Source: DASQZK01 sp963732905 (GTDB taxonomy: Bacteria > Bacteroidota > Bacteroidia > Bacteroidales > GCA-2748055). From it: a stretch of DNA of 64,000 bases. The stretch lies in NCBI GenBank assembly GCA_963732905.1, contig CAVTBM010000008.1, forward strand, positions 248,001 to 312,000. The letters run 5' to 3'. Below, in pieces: positions 1-8,716 of the stretch (positions are counted from its first letter, which is position 1; every line of letters starts with the position of its first letter). The notes beneath the pieces were generated by a model. It was not told where the DNA came from. It made no database searches and worked only from the letters and a program-made list of their open reading frames with translations. The position numbers and the translations under genes are program-made.

Positions 1-1388
1 AAAATGCCGGAACCTGGGTCGACGTGGGAAATGGCGTCAGAATCTGGCGTTTGATCCTGACCTCGGAAAAGGCATATGGTTTGAGCCTCTTCTTCAGCCG
101 GTTCAGACTGGAAGAAGGTTCCATGTTCTTTCTTTACGATCCGGCGCAGAGAACTGTTCTTGGTGGATTCAACTCTTTGAATAATAAGCCTTCAGGCAAT
201 CTTCAGACCGATTTTATCCCCGGTGATACGCTCATTCTTGAGCTACAGGTCAGTAATCGTAAAACGTATGGTGAACTGGTTATCAGCCGGGTCTCTCATG
301 CATTCATCGATGTCTTTGGCAGGAAAGACGGCAGACACGGCCTAGCCGGGGAATGCAATATAGGAATCAATTGTCCCGAAGGAGCTGAATGGCAGGTGAT
401 CAAACAATCGGTTTGCCGGATCTACGTCGGATCAAGAGGGGAATTTTGCACCGGAGCCCTCATCAATGATGTGGATTCTGACGGAACGCCATATTTGCTG
501 ACGGCGAATCATTGCATTAAATATCCCGCAGATTCACAGAGTTCTTTATTTGTTTTCGGATACGAATCACCCGATTGCAGCGATACCGACGGATCTGTTT
601 CACTGAGCCTGTCATCGGCAGTTGTGATGGCAACCTCCGACAGTCTTGATTTTACCCTTCTCAGGTTAAGCGACATGCCCCCGGAGAGATACCATCCATA
701 TTATGCCGGCTGGTCAAGAAATGAAAGCCCGGCTCCCAAAACCGTGGTTATTCATCAGCCCTGGGGCGATGTCAAAAAAATTTCTAAGGATAATGACCCT
801 CTGCTTATCCAGTACCAGACTGTAAATCCGCCGGTATGGTTATCCACCGGGAGTGCACCGCAGGCTTTCTGGCGTGTTGGACGCTGGGATGAAGGGACCA
901 CTGAACCAGGTTCATCCGGAGCCCCTCTCTTCAACCCCCTGAAGCAGATCATCGGCAACCTGACTGGCGGTGAAGCCATTTGCGCTCTTCCCGTTAACGA
1001 TTATTTTTCAAAATTTTTTAAATGCTGGGATTATTACCCCCAGTCGAACCGCCGGCTGTTAAACTGGCTGGATCCTGAAAATACCGGAGTTCAGAGTGTT
1101 TCGGGCTATGACCCTTACAATCCCGAAGAACCGATTCAGTACCTTGAACGATTCAGGGTATACCCGAATCCAAACGATGGTCATTTTACCCTCGAAACGG
1201 ATACTCTTAGTCTCAAGGGTGCTGCTATCAGCCTTTTCACTTCTACAGGCCGGATTCTCGGGACGTACATTCCCCAGTCATCCAGGCTTGCCACTTTTGA
1301 TGTCAGCGGACTTGAATCAGGCTTGTATATTCTGGAAATAAGGCTTGGAGATTTACTTTCATTACGTAAGATCATTATTATAAAGTGA
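1..1388 (+). CDS. Secreted trypsin-like serine protease with type IX sorting domain (5' partial)
   Basis: The reading frame is open to the left edge of the window (codons in frame from base 3), so the true start lies upstream and a GTG at 24 is only internal. Counting that GTG as residue 1, the S1 protease triad is visible as His163 in LTANHC, Asp219 in SLDFTLL and Ser308 in GSSGAP, the arrangement of lysyl-endopeptidase-like (Achromobacter protease I-like) enzymes. The last 80 residues start with YPNPNDGHF and end in a basic KIIIIK tail, the Por-secretion (type IX) C-terminal sorting domain of Bacteroidota. It is therefore probably exported through the outer membrane and attached or released extracellularly. 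It overlaps the next gene by four bases (GTGA). Substrate specificity is not evident. Confidence 0.88.
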   Translation, partial: NAGTWVDVGNGVRIWRLILTSEKAYGLSLFFSRFRLEEGSMFFLYDPAQRTVLGGFNSLNNKPSGNLQTDFIPGDTLILELQVSNRKTYGELVISRVSHAFIDVFGRKDGRHGLAGECNIGINCPEGAEWQVIKQSVCRIYVGSRGEFCTGALINDVDSDGTPYLLTANHCIKYPADSQSSLFVFGYESPDCSDTDGSVSLSLSSAVVMATSDSLDFTLLRLSDMPPERYHPYYAGWSRNESPAPKTVVIHQPWGDVKKISKDNDPLLIQYQTVNPPVWLSTGSAPQAFWRVGRWDEGTTEPGSSGAPLFNPLKQIIGNLTGGEAICALPVNDYFSKFFKCWDYYPQSNRRLLNWLDPENTGVQSVSGYDPYNPEEPIQYLERFRVYPNPNDGHFTLETDTLSLKGAAISLFTSTGRILGTYIPQSSRLATFDVSGLESGLYILEIRLGDLLSLRKIIIIK

Positions 1389-2512
1389 CCAGGCTACTTT
1401 TGTCAATAGGAATCTTTCTGCTTATCTCTTCCTGCCGAATGCGGGAAAAGGAAACTACTGTAACAGCTTCTCAGAATGAATTTTCGGAGAAATTTGCGCT
1501 TCAGACCGAACCTGGATTTATCATCCTCACGATCACCAACCCATGGCAGGAGGCAGATGACCAGGGCTTTACCTGGATCCTCGATAAAGGCACAGGAAAT
1601 TTGCCGGATTCGTTAAAGAAATTCCCGGTCATTAATGTGCCTGTAAAAAAAGTCGTCGTGTTCTCCACTACACACATCGGATTCATCAGTGCACTGCATG
1701 AAGAAAATACCATTACAGGCGTTTCGGGATTCAATTATGTCTATAACAGCGTTGTCAGAAAACGCATTGCGGAAGGCCTGATTAAAGACGTTGGCTATCC
1801 GCCTGCAATAGACTTTGAAACGATCATAAGCCTGCATCCTGATGTGGTATTTTTGTACGGTCTGAATGCTTCGGTGACAGGTATCAGTCAGAGGTTGCTG
1901 AATGCCGGAATCCCTTCTGTTATTATGGCAGAGTACCTTGAAAAACATCCCCTGGGAAAAATGGAATGGCTGAAGGTCTTTGCTGCCTTCTACGGCCGGG
2001 AAAAACTTGCCTCGAATTTATTTTCAAAGGCCTGCGATGATTACATAAAGCTTCAGAAACGAGTGGAAAAGGTCCTGCCCAAACCAAAGGTTCTGGCCGG
2101 GTTACCATGGAAAGATACCTGGTATATAGCAGGAGGGAAATCGTTTATGGCAAAGCTTATTGAAGATGCCGGCGGCGACTACATCTGGAAAACGGATCCT
2201 TCTGATGAATCTGTTCCCCTTGATCTTGAGACCGTATTTATGAAAGCTTACCATGCCGATTGCTGGATAAACCCGGGCTCGGTCCGTTCTCTCGGAGAGA
2301 TCGCTGCCAGGGATGAACGTTTTGCAAGTCTGCCGGTTTTTCAGAAAGGCAGAGTTTACAACAATGATGCTCGTTTAAATGACTCCGGCGGTAATGATTA
2401 CTGGGAGTCCGGGGTGGTCAGTCCGGAAAAAATTCTGGCCGACCTTGTAAAAATTTTTCATCCCGAACTGATGAACCAGCATGAATTCGTATATTACAGA
2501 AAACTGGAATAA
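1385..2512 (+). CDS. ABC transporter substrate-binding lipoprotein (BtuF/FepB-like)
   Basis: This 375-residue protein opens with a lipoprotein signal (hydrophobic segment ending in LLISSC), so the mature protein should be lipid-anchored in the periplasm. The body has the two-lobed helical-backbone fold typical of cluster A-II binding proteins; a VVVFSTTHIGFISAL segment begins lobe one, and an LHPDVVFLYG segment matches the family pattern. Such proteins deliver ferric siderophores, heme or cobalamin to FecCD-type permeases, and a matching permease and ATPase follow. The GTG start at 1385 overlaps the preceding stop. The ligand cannot be read from sequence; a cobalamin- or iron-complex importer is the family expectation. 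Confidence 0.85.
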   Translation: MTRLLLSIGIFLLISSCRMREKETTVTASQNEFSEKFALQTEPGFIILTITNPWQEADDQGFTWILDKGTGNLPDSLKKFPVINVPVKKVVVFSTTHIGFISALHEENTITGVSGFNYVYNSVVRKRIAEGLIKDVGYPPAIDFETIISLHPDVVFLYGLNASVTGISQRLLNAGIPSVIMAEYLEKHPLGKMEWLKVFAAFYGREKLASNLFSKACDDYIKLQKRVEKVLPKPKVLAGLPWKDTWYIAGGKSFMAKLIEDAGGDYIWKTDPSDESVPLDLETVFMKAYHADCWINPGSVRSLGEIAARDERFASLPVFQKGRVYNNDARLNDSGGNDYWESGVVSPEKILADLVKIFHPELMNQHEFVYYRKLE

Positions 2513-2550
2513 TGCATACATTTATACGGTAATATCAAAACTAAAATAAA

Positions 2551-2826
2551 ATGGCCAGCATAAGAAAACTTAAAAAGGACATCAATTATTTGTCCTATGA
2601 ACTACTTACCGAAGCCTTCGCCTACAGGTATTTCCATCCTGATCTTGCAGATAAGCGCTTCTATGAGATCATCAGCAGGATAGTGCTTATCCGCAATGAG
2701 CTCATTTCAAGAACAAACCATCCCGAGGCTGTCTCCGGAGTGAACAATGTACAGCTACATTTCAACCAGGTCAGACACGACATGACCAGACTGGTGGATG
2801 TGATGAGTGATTTTGCCAACGGGTAA
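2551..2826 (+). CDS. Small conserved-type hypothetical protein inside the ABC importer operon
   Basis: I do not recognise a family for this 91-residue soluble protein. It is predicted largely alpha-helical, rich in Arg, Asn and aromatic residues, with no signal peptide, membrane segment or cysteine. It lies 38 bases after the binding protein and 14 bases before the permease, on the same strand, so it is almost certainly co-transcribed with the importer. A role in importer function or in handling the ligand in the cytoplasm would be guesswork. Codon use looks like that of its neighbours, and both gaps are too tight for it to be a chance frame. Confidence 0.7.
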   Translation: MASIRKLKKDINYLSYELLTEAFAYRYFHPDLADKRFYEIISRIVLIRNELISRTNHPEAVSGVNNVQLHFNQVRHDMTRLVDVMSDFANG

Positions 2827-2840
2827 TTCAAATTCATCCG

Positions 2841-3869
2841 GTGAAGGGCTACAGGCAAACGTTTTTATTACCGGCAATACTGATTCTCATCAGTATACTG
2901 CTGATTCTGGCCGACCTGACTTCAGGAACCGCGGAAATTTCCTTTTCTGAATCCATCAGGCTGATCTTCAGTCACAATAATTCAACCCCTGAATGGATGA
3001 CCATGCACATGTTCCGCGTACCACGGGTTATTACAGCTGTCATTGCCGGCATTGCACTCTCCGTCAGCGGGCTGCAGATGCAGACCGTCTTCAGGAACCC
3101 TCTTGCCGGACCTTATGTGCTGGGAATTAGTTCGGGGGCCGGACTGGGTGTCGCACTGGTTGTCCTTGGATTTTCAACCTTTTTCAAATACAGCATATTT
3201 TCACCTGCCAACAGCTGGCTGCTGGTATTGGCCGCATGGATAGGCTCCGGGATGATCATGCTACTCATTCTTGTTATATCCTTCAGGGTGAAAGATGTAA
3301 TGACCATTCTCATCCTGGGAATCATGACCGGAAGCGGAATTTCTGCCGTGATCAGTATCCTACAGTATTTCAGCAGGGAAACGGCTCTTAAGGCATTTGT
3401 CATCTGGACCATGGGATCGCTTAGCAATGCCGGGAACGAACAGATCCCTTATCTCCTGGCTGGATTTATCCCGGGGCTGCTACTGGCGGTTGTTATTCTC
3501 AAGCCTTCAAACGCTATCATGCTGGGTGAAAATTATGCACGCACCATGGGGGTCAATATTAAAGTATACAGGATCCTTGTTTTTAGCTCGACAAGCCTTT
3601 TGACGGGCACGGTAACCGCATTCTGCGGCCCGTTGGGATTTGTCGGAATAGCAGTCCCACACCTTGCCCGCACCCTGGCAAAAACCTCAAAAAACCAAAT
3701 TCTGTTTGTCTATTCAGTGCTTATTGGAACTTCTGTAATGCTTATCAGCGATATCTTATCCGTTCTCCCGGGAGCAGGACTGATTCTTCCGGTGAATGCT
3801 GTAACTTCTCTTATTGGCATTCCAGTTGTGATATGGATTGTGTTCCGGAGAAAAAGAATCGTCATGTGA
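2841..3869 (+). CDS. FecCD-family ABC transporter permease
   Basis: A 342-residue integral membrane protein with about nine to ten hydrophobic segments, of usual length for BtuC/FecD/FhuB-type permeases. Recognisable family segments are RVPRVITAVIAG and SGLQMQTVFRNPLAGPY near the N-terminus (the QxxxxNPLA element) and CGPLGFVGIAVPHLAR in the region that contacts the ATPase. It forms the transmembrane channel of the importer with the lipoprotein at 1385 and the ATPase at 3869. The GTG start at 2841 is the first in frame after the 91-residue gene; its stop overlaps the ATPase start as TGATG, suggesting translational coupling. Confidence 0.93.
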   Translation: MKGYRQTFLLPAILILISILLILADLTSGTAEISFSESIRLIFSHNNSTPEWMTMHMFRVPRVITAVIAGIALSVSGLQMQTVFRNPLAGPYVLGISSGAGLGVALVVLGFSTFFKYSIFSPANSWLLVLAAWIGSGMIMLLILVISFRVKDVMTILILGIMTGSGISAVISILQYFSRETALKAFVIWTMGSLSNAGNEQIPYLLAGFIPGLLLAVVILKPSNAIMLGENYARTMGVNIKVYRILVFSSTSLLTGTVTAFCGPLGFVGIAVPHLARTLAKTSKNQILFVYSVLIGTSVMLISDILSVLPGAGLILPVNAVTSLIGIPVVIWIVFRRKRIVM

Positions 3870-4894
3870 TGGAACATACAGAACCTATACTTGATATCAG
3901 GAAAGCTGCTTTTGGTTACAGTGGCTTCAGGGGAGAAACGGTTCTGCTGAGGGACATTGATCTTCAGTTAAATGAAGGGGAACTGGTTTGTCTTATTGGT
4001 AGAAATGGATCGGGAAAATCGACGCTACTTAAATCGATGATGAAACTGATACCATTGCTTGGTGGCCGGATTTTACTTTTCGGCAAGGACCTTAAGGATT
4101 ACAATGCCCCGGAAATGGCTCGACTTTGCGGCTTTGTGCCTACAGGATTCGTCAACGCCGGCGAGATGACCGTAAGGGAACTGGTGGAACTCGGGAGATA
4201 TCCGTATACCAACTGGTATGGGAAAATGACCTCCGCCGACATACATGCTGTTGAGGAAGCTCTGAATTCCGTCGGTCTCTCGGCTATGGCAGATAAAAAA
4301 ATCACAGAAATCAGCGACGGCGAAAAGCAACGCGGTATGATCGCACGTACACTCTCTCAGAATACCAGGCTAATCCTGCTCGATGAACCTTCTGCATTCC
4401 TCGACATTCCTAATAAATATGATATAACCGCACTGCTCAGATCCTTGTGCGACAAACAGCATTCCGCTATTTTCAGCACCCATGATCTGAATCTTGCCCT
4501 TCAGTTTGCCGATAAGATCTGGCTTATTGATGATAGGAACATTTTACAGGGAGCTCCGGAAGACCTGATCATCGAAGGAAAAATAGAAAACCTGTTCCAA
4601 TCGGAAAAAGTCAGTTTTAACATGTCATCAGGTGATTTCAGAACCAGGGTCAGTTACAGGGGATCATTCATCCTTGAAGAATCTGCCGCTGCCGGAGAGG
4701 TCGGCGCCTGGACAATAAAAGCCCTCAACCGGGCAGGATATGAACTGACATCCCTGAACGGGAAAGCCGGCTTTCTTCTTACCATAGGCCGGAATAATGG
4801 AAGAAATGTTTGGAATCTTCAGCAGGATAATGAAAATTTGTTTTTTAACTCCCTGTATGATTTAACCCGTCACCTAAAATTTTCAGAAAAATGA
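3869..4894 (+). CDS. ABC transporter ATP-binding protein (BtuD/FecE-like) with C-terminal extension
   Basis: The first 250 residues are a complete ABC ATPase: Walker A GRNGSGKST, a signature loop ISDGEKQRG in place of LSGGQ, Walker B LILLDEP and an H-loop histidine in FSTHDL. It powers the permease encoded just upstream. The product is about 341 residues, some 85 longer than FecE or BtuD; the extra C-terminal part contains an alpha/beta segment (AGEVGAWTIKALNRAGYEL) that looks like a small regulatory or ligand-sensing domain. ATG 3869 is chosen because it overlaps the permease stop (TGATG); an in-frame ATG at 3833 lies inside the permease gene and would add 12 residues. Confidence 0.92.
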   Translation: MEHTEPILDIRKAAFGYSGFRGETVLLRDIDLQLNEGELVCLIGRNGSGKSTLLKSMMKLIPLLGGRILLFGKDLKDYNAPEMARLCGFVPTGFVNAGEMTVRELVELGRYPYTNWYGKMTSADIHAVEEALNSVGLSAMADKKITEISDGEKQRGMIARTLSQNTRLILLDEPSAFLDIPNKYDITALLRSLCDKQHSAIFSTHDLNLALQFADKIWLIDDRNILQGAPEDLIIEGKIENLFQSEKVSFNMSSGDFRTRVSYRGSFILEESAAAGEVGAWTIKALNRAGYELTSLNGKAGFLLTIGRNNGRNVWNLQQDNENLFFNSLYDLTRHLKFSEK

Positions 4895-5106
4895 ACTCAG
4901 CCAAAAAGATCATTGCCTATATCCTTACGGGATTAGTCCTTGTTTTTTGCATTGTAGCTATCCTGGGAATATGGAATATCATTGATATGGAAGACCTGCT
5001 TATCCGGTTGTTCCAGTCAATGCTGGTCATTCTCGCTGCGGCAGCAGTGATTGTTTTTATTTTCGCCATACTTATAAAAGACAGGGGAGAGGATCACGAG
5101 GAGTAA
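4891..5106 (+). CDS. Small two-helix membrane protein, last gene of the ABC importer operon
   Basis: This 71-residue protein has two hydrophobic stretches (about residues 8-28 and 41-63) and an acidic tail ending GEDHEE. It has no recognised domain. Its ATG overlaps the stop of the ATPase gene as ATGA, so it is translationally coupled and belongs to the operon. It may be an accessory subunit or simply a conserved hitchhiker; nothing in the sequence decides this. The gene ends four bases before the end of a convergent glycosyltransferase gene. Confidence 0.7.
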   Translation: MNSAKKIIAYILTGLVLVFCIVAILGIWNIIDMEDLLIRLFQSMLVILAAAAVIVFIFAILIKDRGEDHEE

Positions 5107-5109
5107 TCT

Positions 5110-6222
5110 TCAGATCAGCAGGGAAAGCTTGACGGCATTCAGAGCATTATCGTATTCTTTCAGGCCCTGGATGCGCTTCCATATTTTCTGTTCGTCAAAA
5201 TCGGTATTCAATACCTGTTTTATCCGGATAATTAGTTCAGCCGGCGTATTTCCAATTTCACACAGTTCTTCGAGACCCGTATTGTTGACCATCGTAGTAT
5301 TCACTACACAAAACCGGCCGGCGAAAAGCGATTCGATTAATTTTAGCTTTATACCGGAATCCTGAAAAGTTACCAGAATATTTACCTGGGCATTCCGGAT
5401 GAGCTGATGCATCTCTCCCTCCGGAGGTGACGCGATCAGCCGTATATTCGAACTGTTCCTCACAGCATTGAGAATGGATGCCGCAGGATTTTTGCCGGCG
5501 ATGATCACCGGGAAATCTATTTTACAGAATACTTTCTCTATCAGATACAGGGCTGCTTCAACATTTTCACTTACGGCCAGGTTGCCGTGATAAAGCAGAT
5601 AATCACCCCGCCCGGCTTCAATGTCAACCTTGTCATTTGAATGAAAAGGATTTAATAGGAAAGTATTGCCGTACTTTTGCTCAAAATAAGCCTTGTCGGA
5701 AGGGGAGATGGCTGCAATCTCATCAGCACGGTACAGAATTCTTTCTGCCCTTTTCAGTCTTCTCGACTCAAGCAGGAAGAAAAATTTATCCGAAAGTTTC
5801 AGGGCGGATTTTGCCAGTTGTATGTAATACTGATGTTCAATATTATGTGTTCTTACTATCCTGAACTTCTCCTTTAAAAGAGGATCATCGAGGAAATAGG
5901 TTGTGTGTAACCCTTCAAAAAGAACGGGCCACGGATCAGCAGCCAGGTTATTCAGCAACTCTGACGATCGCCTCGAATAGATAATATAGGGTTTGAAGCT
6001 AAACTGCGATTTCCAACCCGTTTTCCTGGGATAGTAGTAAACCTTTTCACAGTACTCTTCGAGTTCTGTGGCAGGTGAACGTTCATAGGTAAAGGCATGA
6101 AGGATGACCCTCACACCGGCATTTTTAAGACTCCGAATCTTATGGAAAATATCAATGATTCCCCCGTAATCAGGAGGAAAAGGCACATTGAATGAAACGA
6201 TATGCAGGTGTTTTCCTGTCAA
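5110..6222 (-). CDS. Glycosyltransferase, GT-B fold (group 1-like)
   Basis: A 370-residue cytoplasmic protein with a GT-B layout. The N-terminal half begins HIVSFNVPFPPDYGGI, the usual glycine-rich opening of GT4-type enzymes; the C-terminal half starts with LLYHGNLAVSENVEAALYL and contains the nucleotide-sugar-binding region SGIKLKLIESLFAGRF, which corresponds to the family's E-x7-E element (here partly altered). It probably adds a sugar to a surface glycan or lipid, but donor and acceptor are unknown and no other sugar genes are adjacent. It is a single gene, convergent with the importer operon and preceded by a 0.7-kb non-coding gap. Confidence 0.8.
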   Translation of the reverse strand: MTGKHLHIVSFNVPFPPDYGGIIDIFHKIRSLKNAGVRVILHAFTYERSPATELEEYCEKVYYYPRKTGWKSQFSFKPYIIYSRRSSELLNNLAADPWPVLFEGLHTTYFLDDPLLKEKFRIVRTHNIEHQYYIQLAKSALKLSDKFFFLLESRRLKRAERILYRADEIAAISPSDKAYFEQKYGNTFLLNPFHSNDKVDIEAGRGDYLLYHGNLAVSENVEAALYLIEKVFCKIDFPVIIAGKNPAASILNAVRNSSNIRLIASPPEGEMHQLIRNAQVNILVTFQDSGIKLKLIESLFAGRFCVVNTTMVNNTGLEELCEIGNTPAELIIRIKQVLNTDFDEQKIWKRIQGLKEYDNALNAVKLSLLI

Positions 6223-6268
6223 ACGTCAACAATAGTTAAAATAAGTCAAATAAGATTAATACAAGTAA

Positions 6269-6276
6269 CAAATATA
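6269..6276 (-). promoter_or_regulatory. Candidate -7 element for the glycosyltransferase gene
   Basis: On the minus strand this reads TATATTTG, a full match to the Bacteroidota -7 box TAnnTTTG, 47 bases before the ATG at 6222. No TTTG lies at the expected 19-21 base spacing, so the call rests on one half of the promoter. Confidence 0.35.
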
Positions 6277-6566
6277 TAAACTCTGACGTCTTATTAGTGA
6301 ATTTCAAAGAATGAAAATTGAAAAAGTAAAAATAAGAAATGAAGTTCACAATTATTTTGATTTCTGTTTTTTGAAATGATAAACTGTGAAAGTACGTTCT
6401 TTTCATCATGATAAACGAAAATCTTCAAAAAATTGACGGTTTGTTTTGTTTAGTTGAAATGCAGGTTGACTTTGTAAAAATTTCGGATAAAAATCTCTGA
6501 TATTATAAACCATTTTGAAGATTTCAACGTAGAAATAACAAACTTTAACATATGATAAAAGGATGT

Positions 6567-6716
6567 GGCACAGAATTTGGCAATTAAGAATTTCAGTTAA
6601 GGTTAATAAATAGAGTTAGCACAGGGTTAGTAGTTTTTTAGTAGTTTTCTTTTCATAGATAGTTTTAGGGTTAGTTAGTTTTAAAGTGTCATCTGTAATG
6701 GATGGCACTTTTTTTT
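6567..6716 (+). ncRNA. Candidate small RNA with intrinsic terminator in the gap upstream of argS
   Basis: The 709-base gap between two divergent genes contains a strong plus-strand terminator (6684-6716) with no coding gene ahead of it, which implies a short untranslated transcript. About 120 bases before it is a GGCAC-N6-TTGGCA element (6567-6583) resembling a sigma-54 promoter, and the transcript body carries four copies of TAGTTTT (6631, 6642, 6660, 6676). Ends are approximate. It could be a free sRNA or an attenuated leader of argS, 215 bases further on; the separate -7 box near argS favours the first. Confidence 0.45.
6684..6716 (+). terminator. Intrinsic terminator of the candidate sRNA
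   Basis: AAGTGTCATC at 6684-6693 pairs with GATGGCACTT at 6701-6710 (ten pairs including one G-U), closed by a seven-base loop and followed by a run of eight T (6709-6716). It points rightward and no open gene precedes it on this strand. Confidence 0.85.
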
Positions 6717-6896
6717 GTCCTGCCGGCGCCGGCCCGGTGAATTCACTTATGTATGAACCTAACCACGCGGGCTGAGCCATGGAAGTCTGCTTTTTCCGGC
6801 CACACTATACAATATGCAAACCTGAGTGTATCTTCCCCGGTTATTGAATTTACGACTTAATCCATTTGACCTGATCGAAATTTCATTCTCTATCCT

Positions 6897-6904
6897 TATC
6901 TTTG
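6897..6904 (+). promoter_or_regulatory. Candidate -7 element for argS
   Basis: TATCTTTG matches the Bacteroidota -7 consensus TAnnTTTG exactly and ends 27 bases before the argS ATG. A TTTG occurs upstream but at 28 bases, too far for the standard spacing, so the -33 part is weak. Confidence 0.5.
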
Positions 6905-6931
6905 CACCCTTAAATAACATAAAGATCGGAT

Positions 6932-8716
6932 ATGCGAACCCTGGATTTATTGCTGACCAATGCAGTGCTTGACGGATTATCTGAATTGTACGGGAAATCA
7001 GTTCCCAATTCTAAAATAATGATCCAGAGAACGAGGAAAGAATTTTCCGGTGACCTGACTCTTGTTGTATTTCCTTTGACCGCATTTTCCGGTAAATCAC
7101 CGGACGTAACCGGGGAGGAGATCGGGAATTTCCTGGCCGGGCATCTCGAAGAAGTTTCCGGCTTCAATGTCATTAAAGGGTTTTTAAACCTGAATATCAG
7201 TGTTTCATACTGGCTGGAGTTTCTGAATTATGCATCGTCGGTTGAAAATTTCGGTTGGGCCGAAGGCTATCAGAATATGCCCTCTGTGATGGTTGAATAT
7301 TCATCACCAAATACAAACAAACCGCTTCACCTTGGACACATCAGGAATAACCTGCTTGGTTCTGCCGTTTCACGTATCCTTGAGGCTTCCGGAAAGAATG
7401 TAATCAAAGTCAACCTGGTTAATGACCGCGGGATTCATATCTGCAAATCGATGCTGGCATGGCAGAAATTCGGAAACGGGGAGACCCCTGCATCATCCGG
7501 GAAAAAAGGCGATCACCTGGTGGGTGACTATTATGTCAGGTTTGACCAGGAATATAAAAAACAGGTGGACGAACTCATAGCCCGGGGAAGTAGCAGGGAA
7601 GAAGCTGAAAATTCATGTCCGATCATGGCCGGGGCCCGGGAGATGCTTCTGAAGTGGGAGGCAGGCGACCACGAAGTCAGGAAGTTATGGGAAATGATGA
7701 ATGACTGGGTTTATGAAGGTTTTGACGAAACCTATACTAGGCTTGGGGTGGATTTTGACAGGACCTATTACGAAAGCGAAACGTACAAGCTGGGCCGGGA
7801 ACTGGTACTGAAGGGCCTGGAAAAAGGACAACTATACCGGAAAGATGACGGTTCTGTCTGGGCTGACCTTACGCCGGATGGCCTGGATCAGAAACTGCTT
7901 CTCAGATCAGACGGGACCTCGGTATATATGACCCAGGATCTGGGGACGGCACATCAGCGTTTTTCTGAATATAACCTGGAACAACACATCTATGTGGTTG
8001 GGAATGAACAGAATTATCATTTTCAGGTTCTTTCGCTCATCCTTGCCAAACTGGGATTCGAATGGGCCACAAAGATCTATCATCTGTCGTATGGAATGGT
8101 TGAACTTCCGGAAGGAAAAATGAAATCACGGGAGGGTAAAGTTGTAGATGCCGATGACCTGATAGACGAGATGTTCACGACGGCAAGGGAAATGTCTGAT
8201 GAACTGGGTAAACTGGGTGCCATCCCCGATGAAGACAAAGAAAAGATCTATCAGCAGGTTGGCCTGGGTGCCCTGAAATATTTCATCCTTAAAGTGGATC
8301 CAAAGAAAAATATGACATTCAATCCACGTGAATCCATAGATTTTAATGGAAACACCGGACCTTTCATTCAGTACAGTTATGCCAGGATTCAATCGGTTAT
8401 CCGGAAAGCAGGGGAACTACCAGGGAGCCTGCCGCATAAAATGAGACTAAATGAAAGGGAAATTTCCCTGATCCGGACTGTGTATGATTTTCCGTCGGTC
8501 ATCGAAGCTGCTGCTGCTGAATTTAATCCGGCGCTTATTGCAAATTACCTTTATGATACGGCAAAGGAATTTAACCAGTTTTACCACGATTATTCCATCC
8601 TGAAAGCCGAAACGCAGGAGGAAAGGAATTTCCGGCTGGTATTGTCTTCTGTCGTCGGCAGATTAATCAGGAGCGGAATGTATTTACTCGGCATCGAAGT
8701 GCCCGAAAGAATGTGA
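6932..8716 (+). CDS. argS: Arginyl-tRNA synthetase
   Basis: Class I aminoacyl-tRNA synthetase that charges tRNA-Arg with arginine using ATP in the cytoplasm. The HIGH-type motif appears as HLGH at residues 133-136 within SSPNTNKPLHLGHIRNN, the hallmark of ArgS. The N-terminal additional domain (residues about 5-95), the catalytic Rossmann fold, and the C-terminal all-helical DALR anticodon-binding domain (from about 470) are all present, ending in the family's typical GIEVPERM. The KMSKS region reads KMKSREG. At 594 residues it is full length. It ends directly against the convergent folD gene with no intergenic base. Confidence 0.98.
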   Translation: MRTLDLLLTNAVLDGLSELYGKSVPNSKIMIQRTRKEFSGDLTLVVFPLTAFSGKSPDVTGEEIGNFLAGHLEEVSGFNVIKGFLNLNISVSYWLEFLNYASSVENFGWAEGYQNMPSVMVEYSSPNTNKPLHLGHIRNNLLGSAVSRILEASGKNVIKVNLVNDRGIHICKSMLAWQKFGNGETPASSGKKGDHLVGDYYVRFDQEYKKQVDELIARGSSREEAENSCPIMAGAREMLLKWEAGDHEVRKLWEMMNDWVYEGFDETYTRLGVDFDRTYYESETYKLGRELVLKGLEKGQLYRKDDGSVWADLTPDGLDQKLLLRSDGTSVYMTQDLGTAHQRFSEYNLEQHIYVVGNEQNYHFQVLSLILAKLGFEWATKIYHLSYGMVELPEGKMKSREGKVVDADDLIDEMFTTAREMSDELGKLGAIPDEDKEKIYQQVGLGALKYFILKVDPKKNMTFNPRESIDFNGNTGPFIQYSYARIQSVIRKAGELPGSLPHKMRLNEREISLIRTVYDFPSVIEAAAAEFNPALIANYLYDTAKEFNQFYHDYSILKAETQEERNFRLVLSSVVGRLIRSGMYLLGIEVPERM

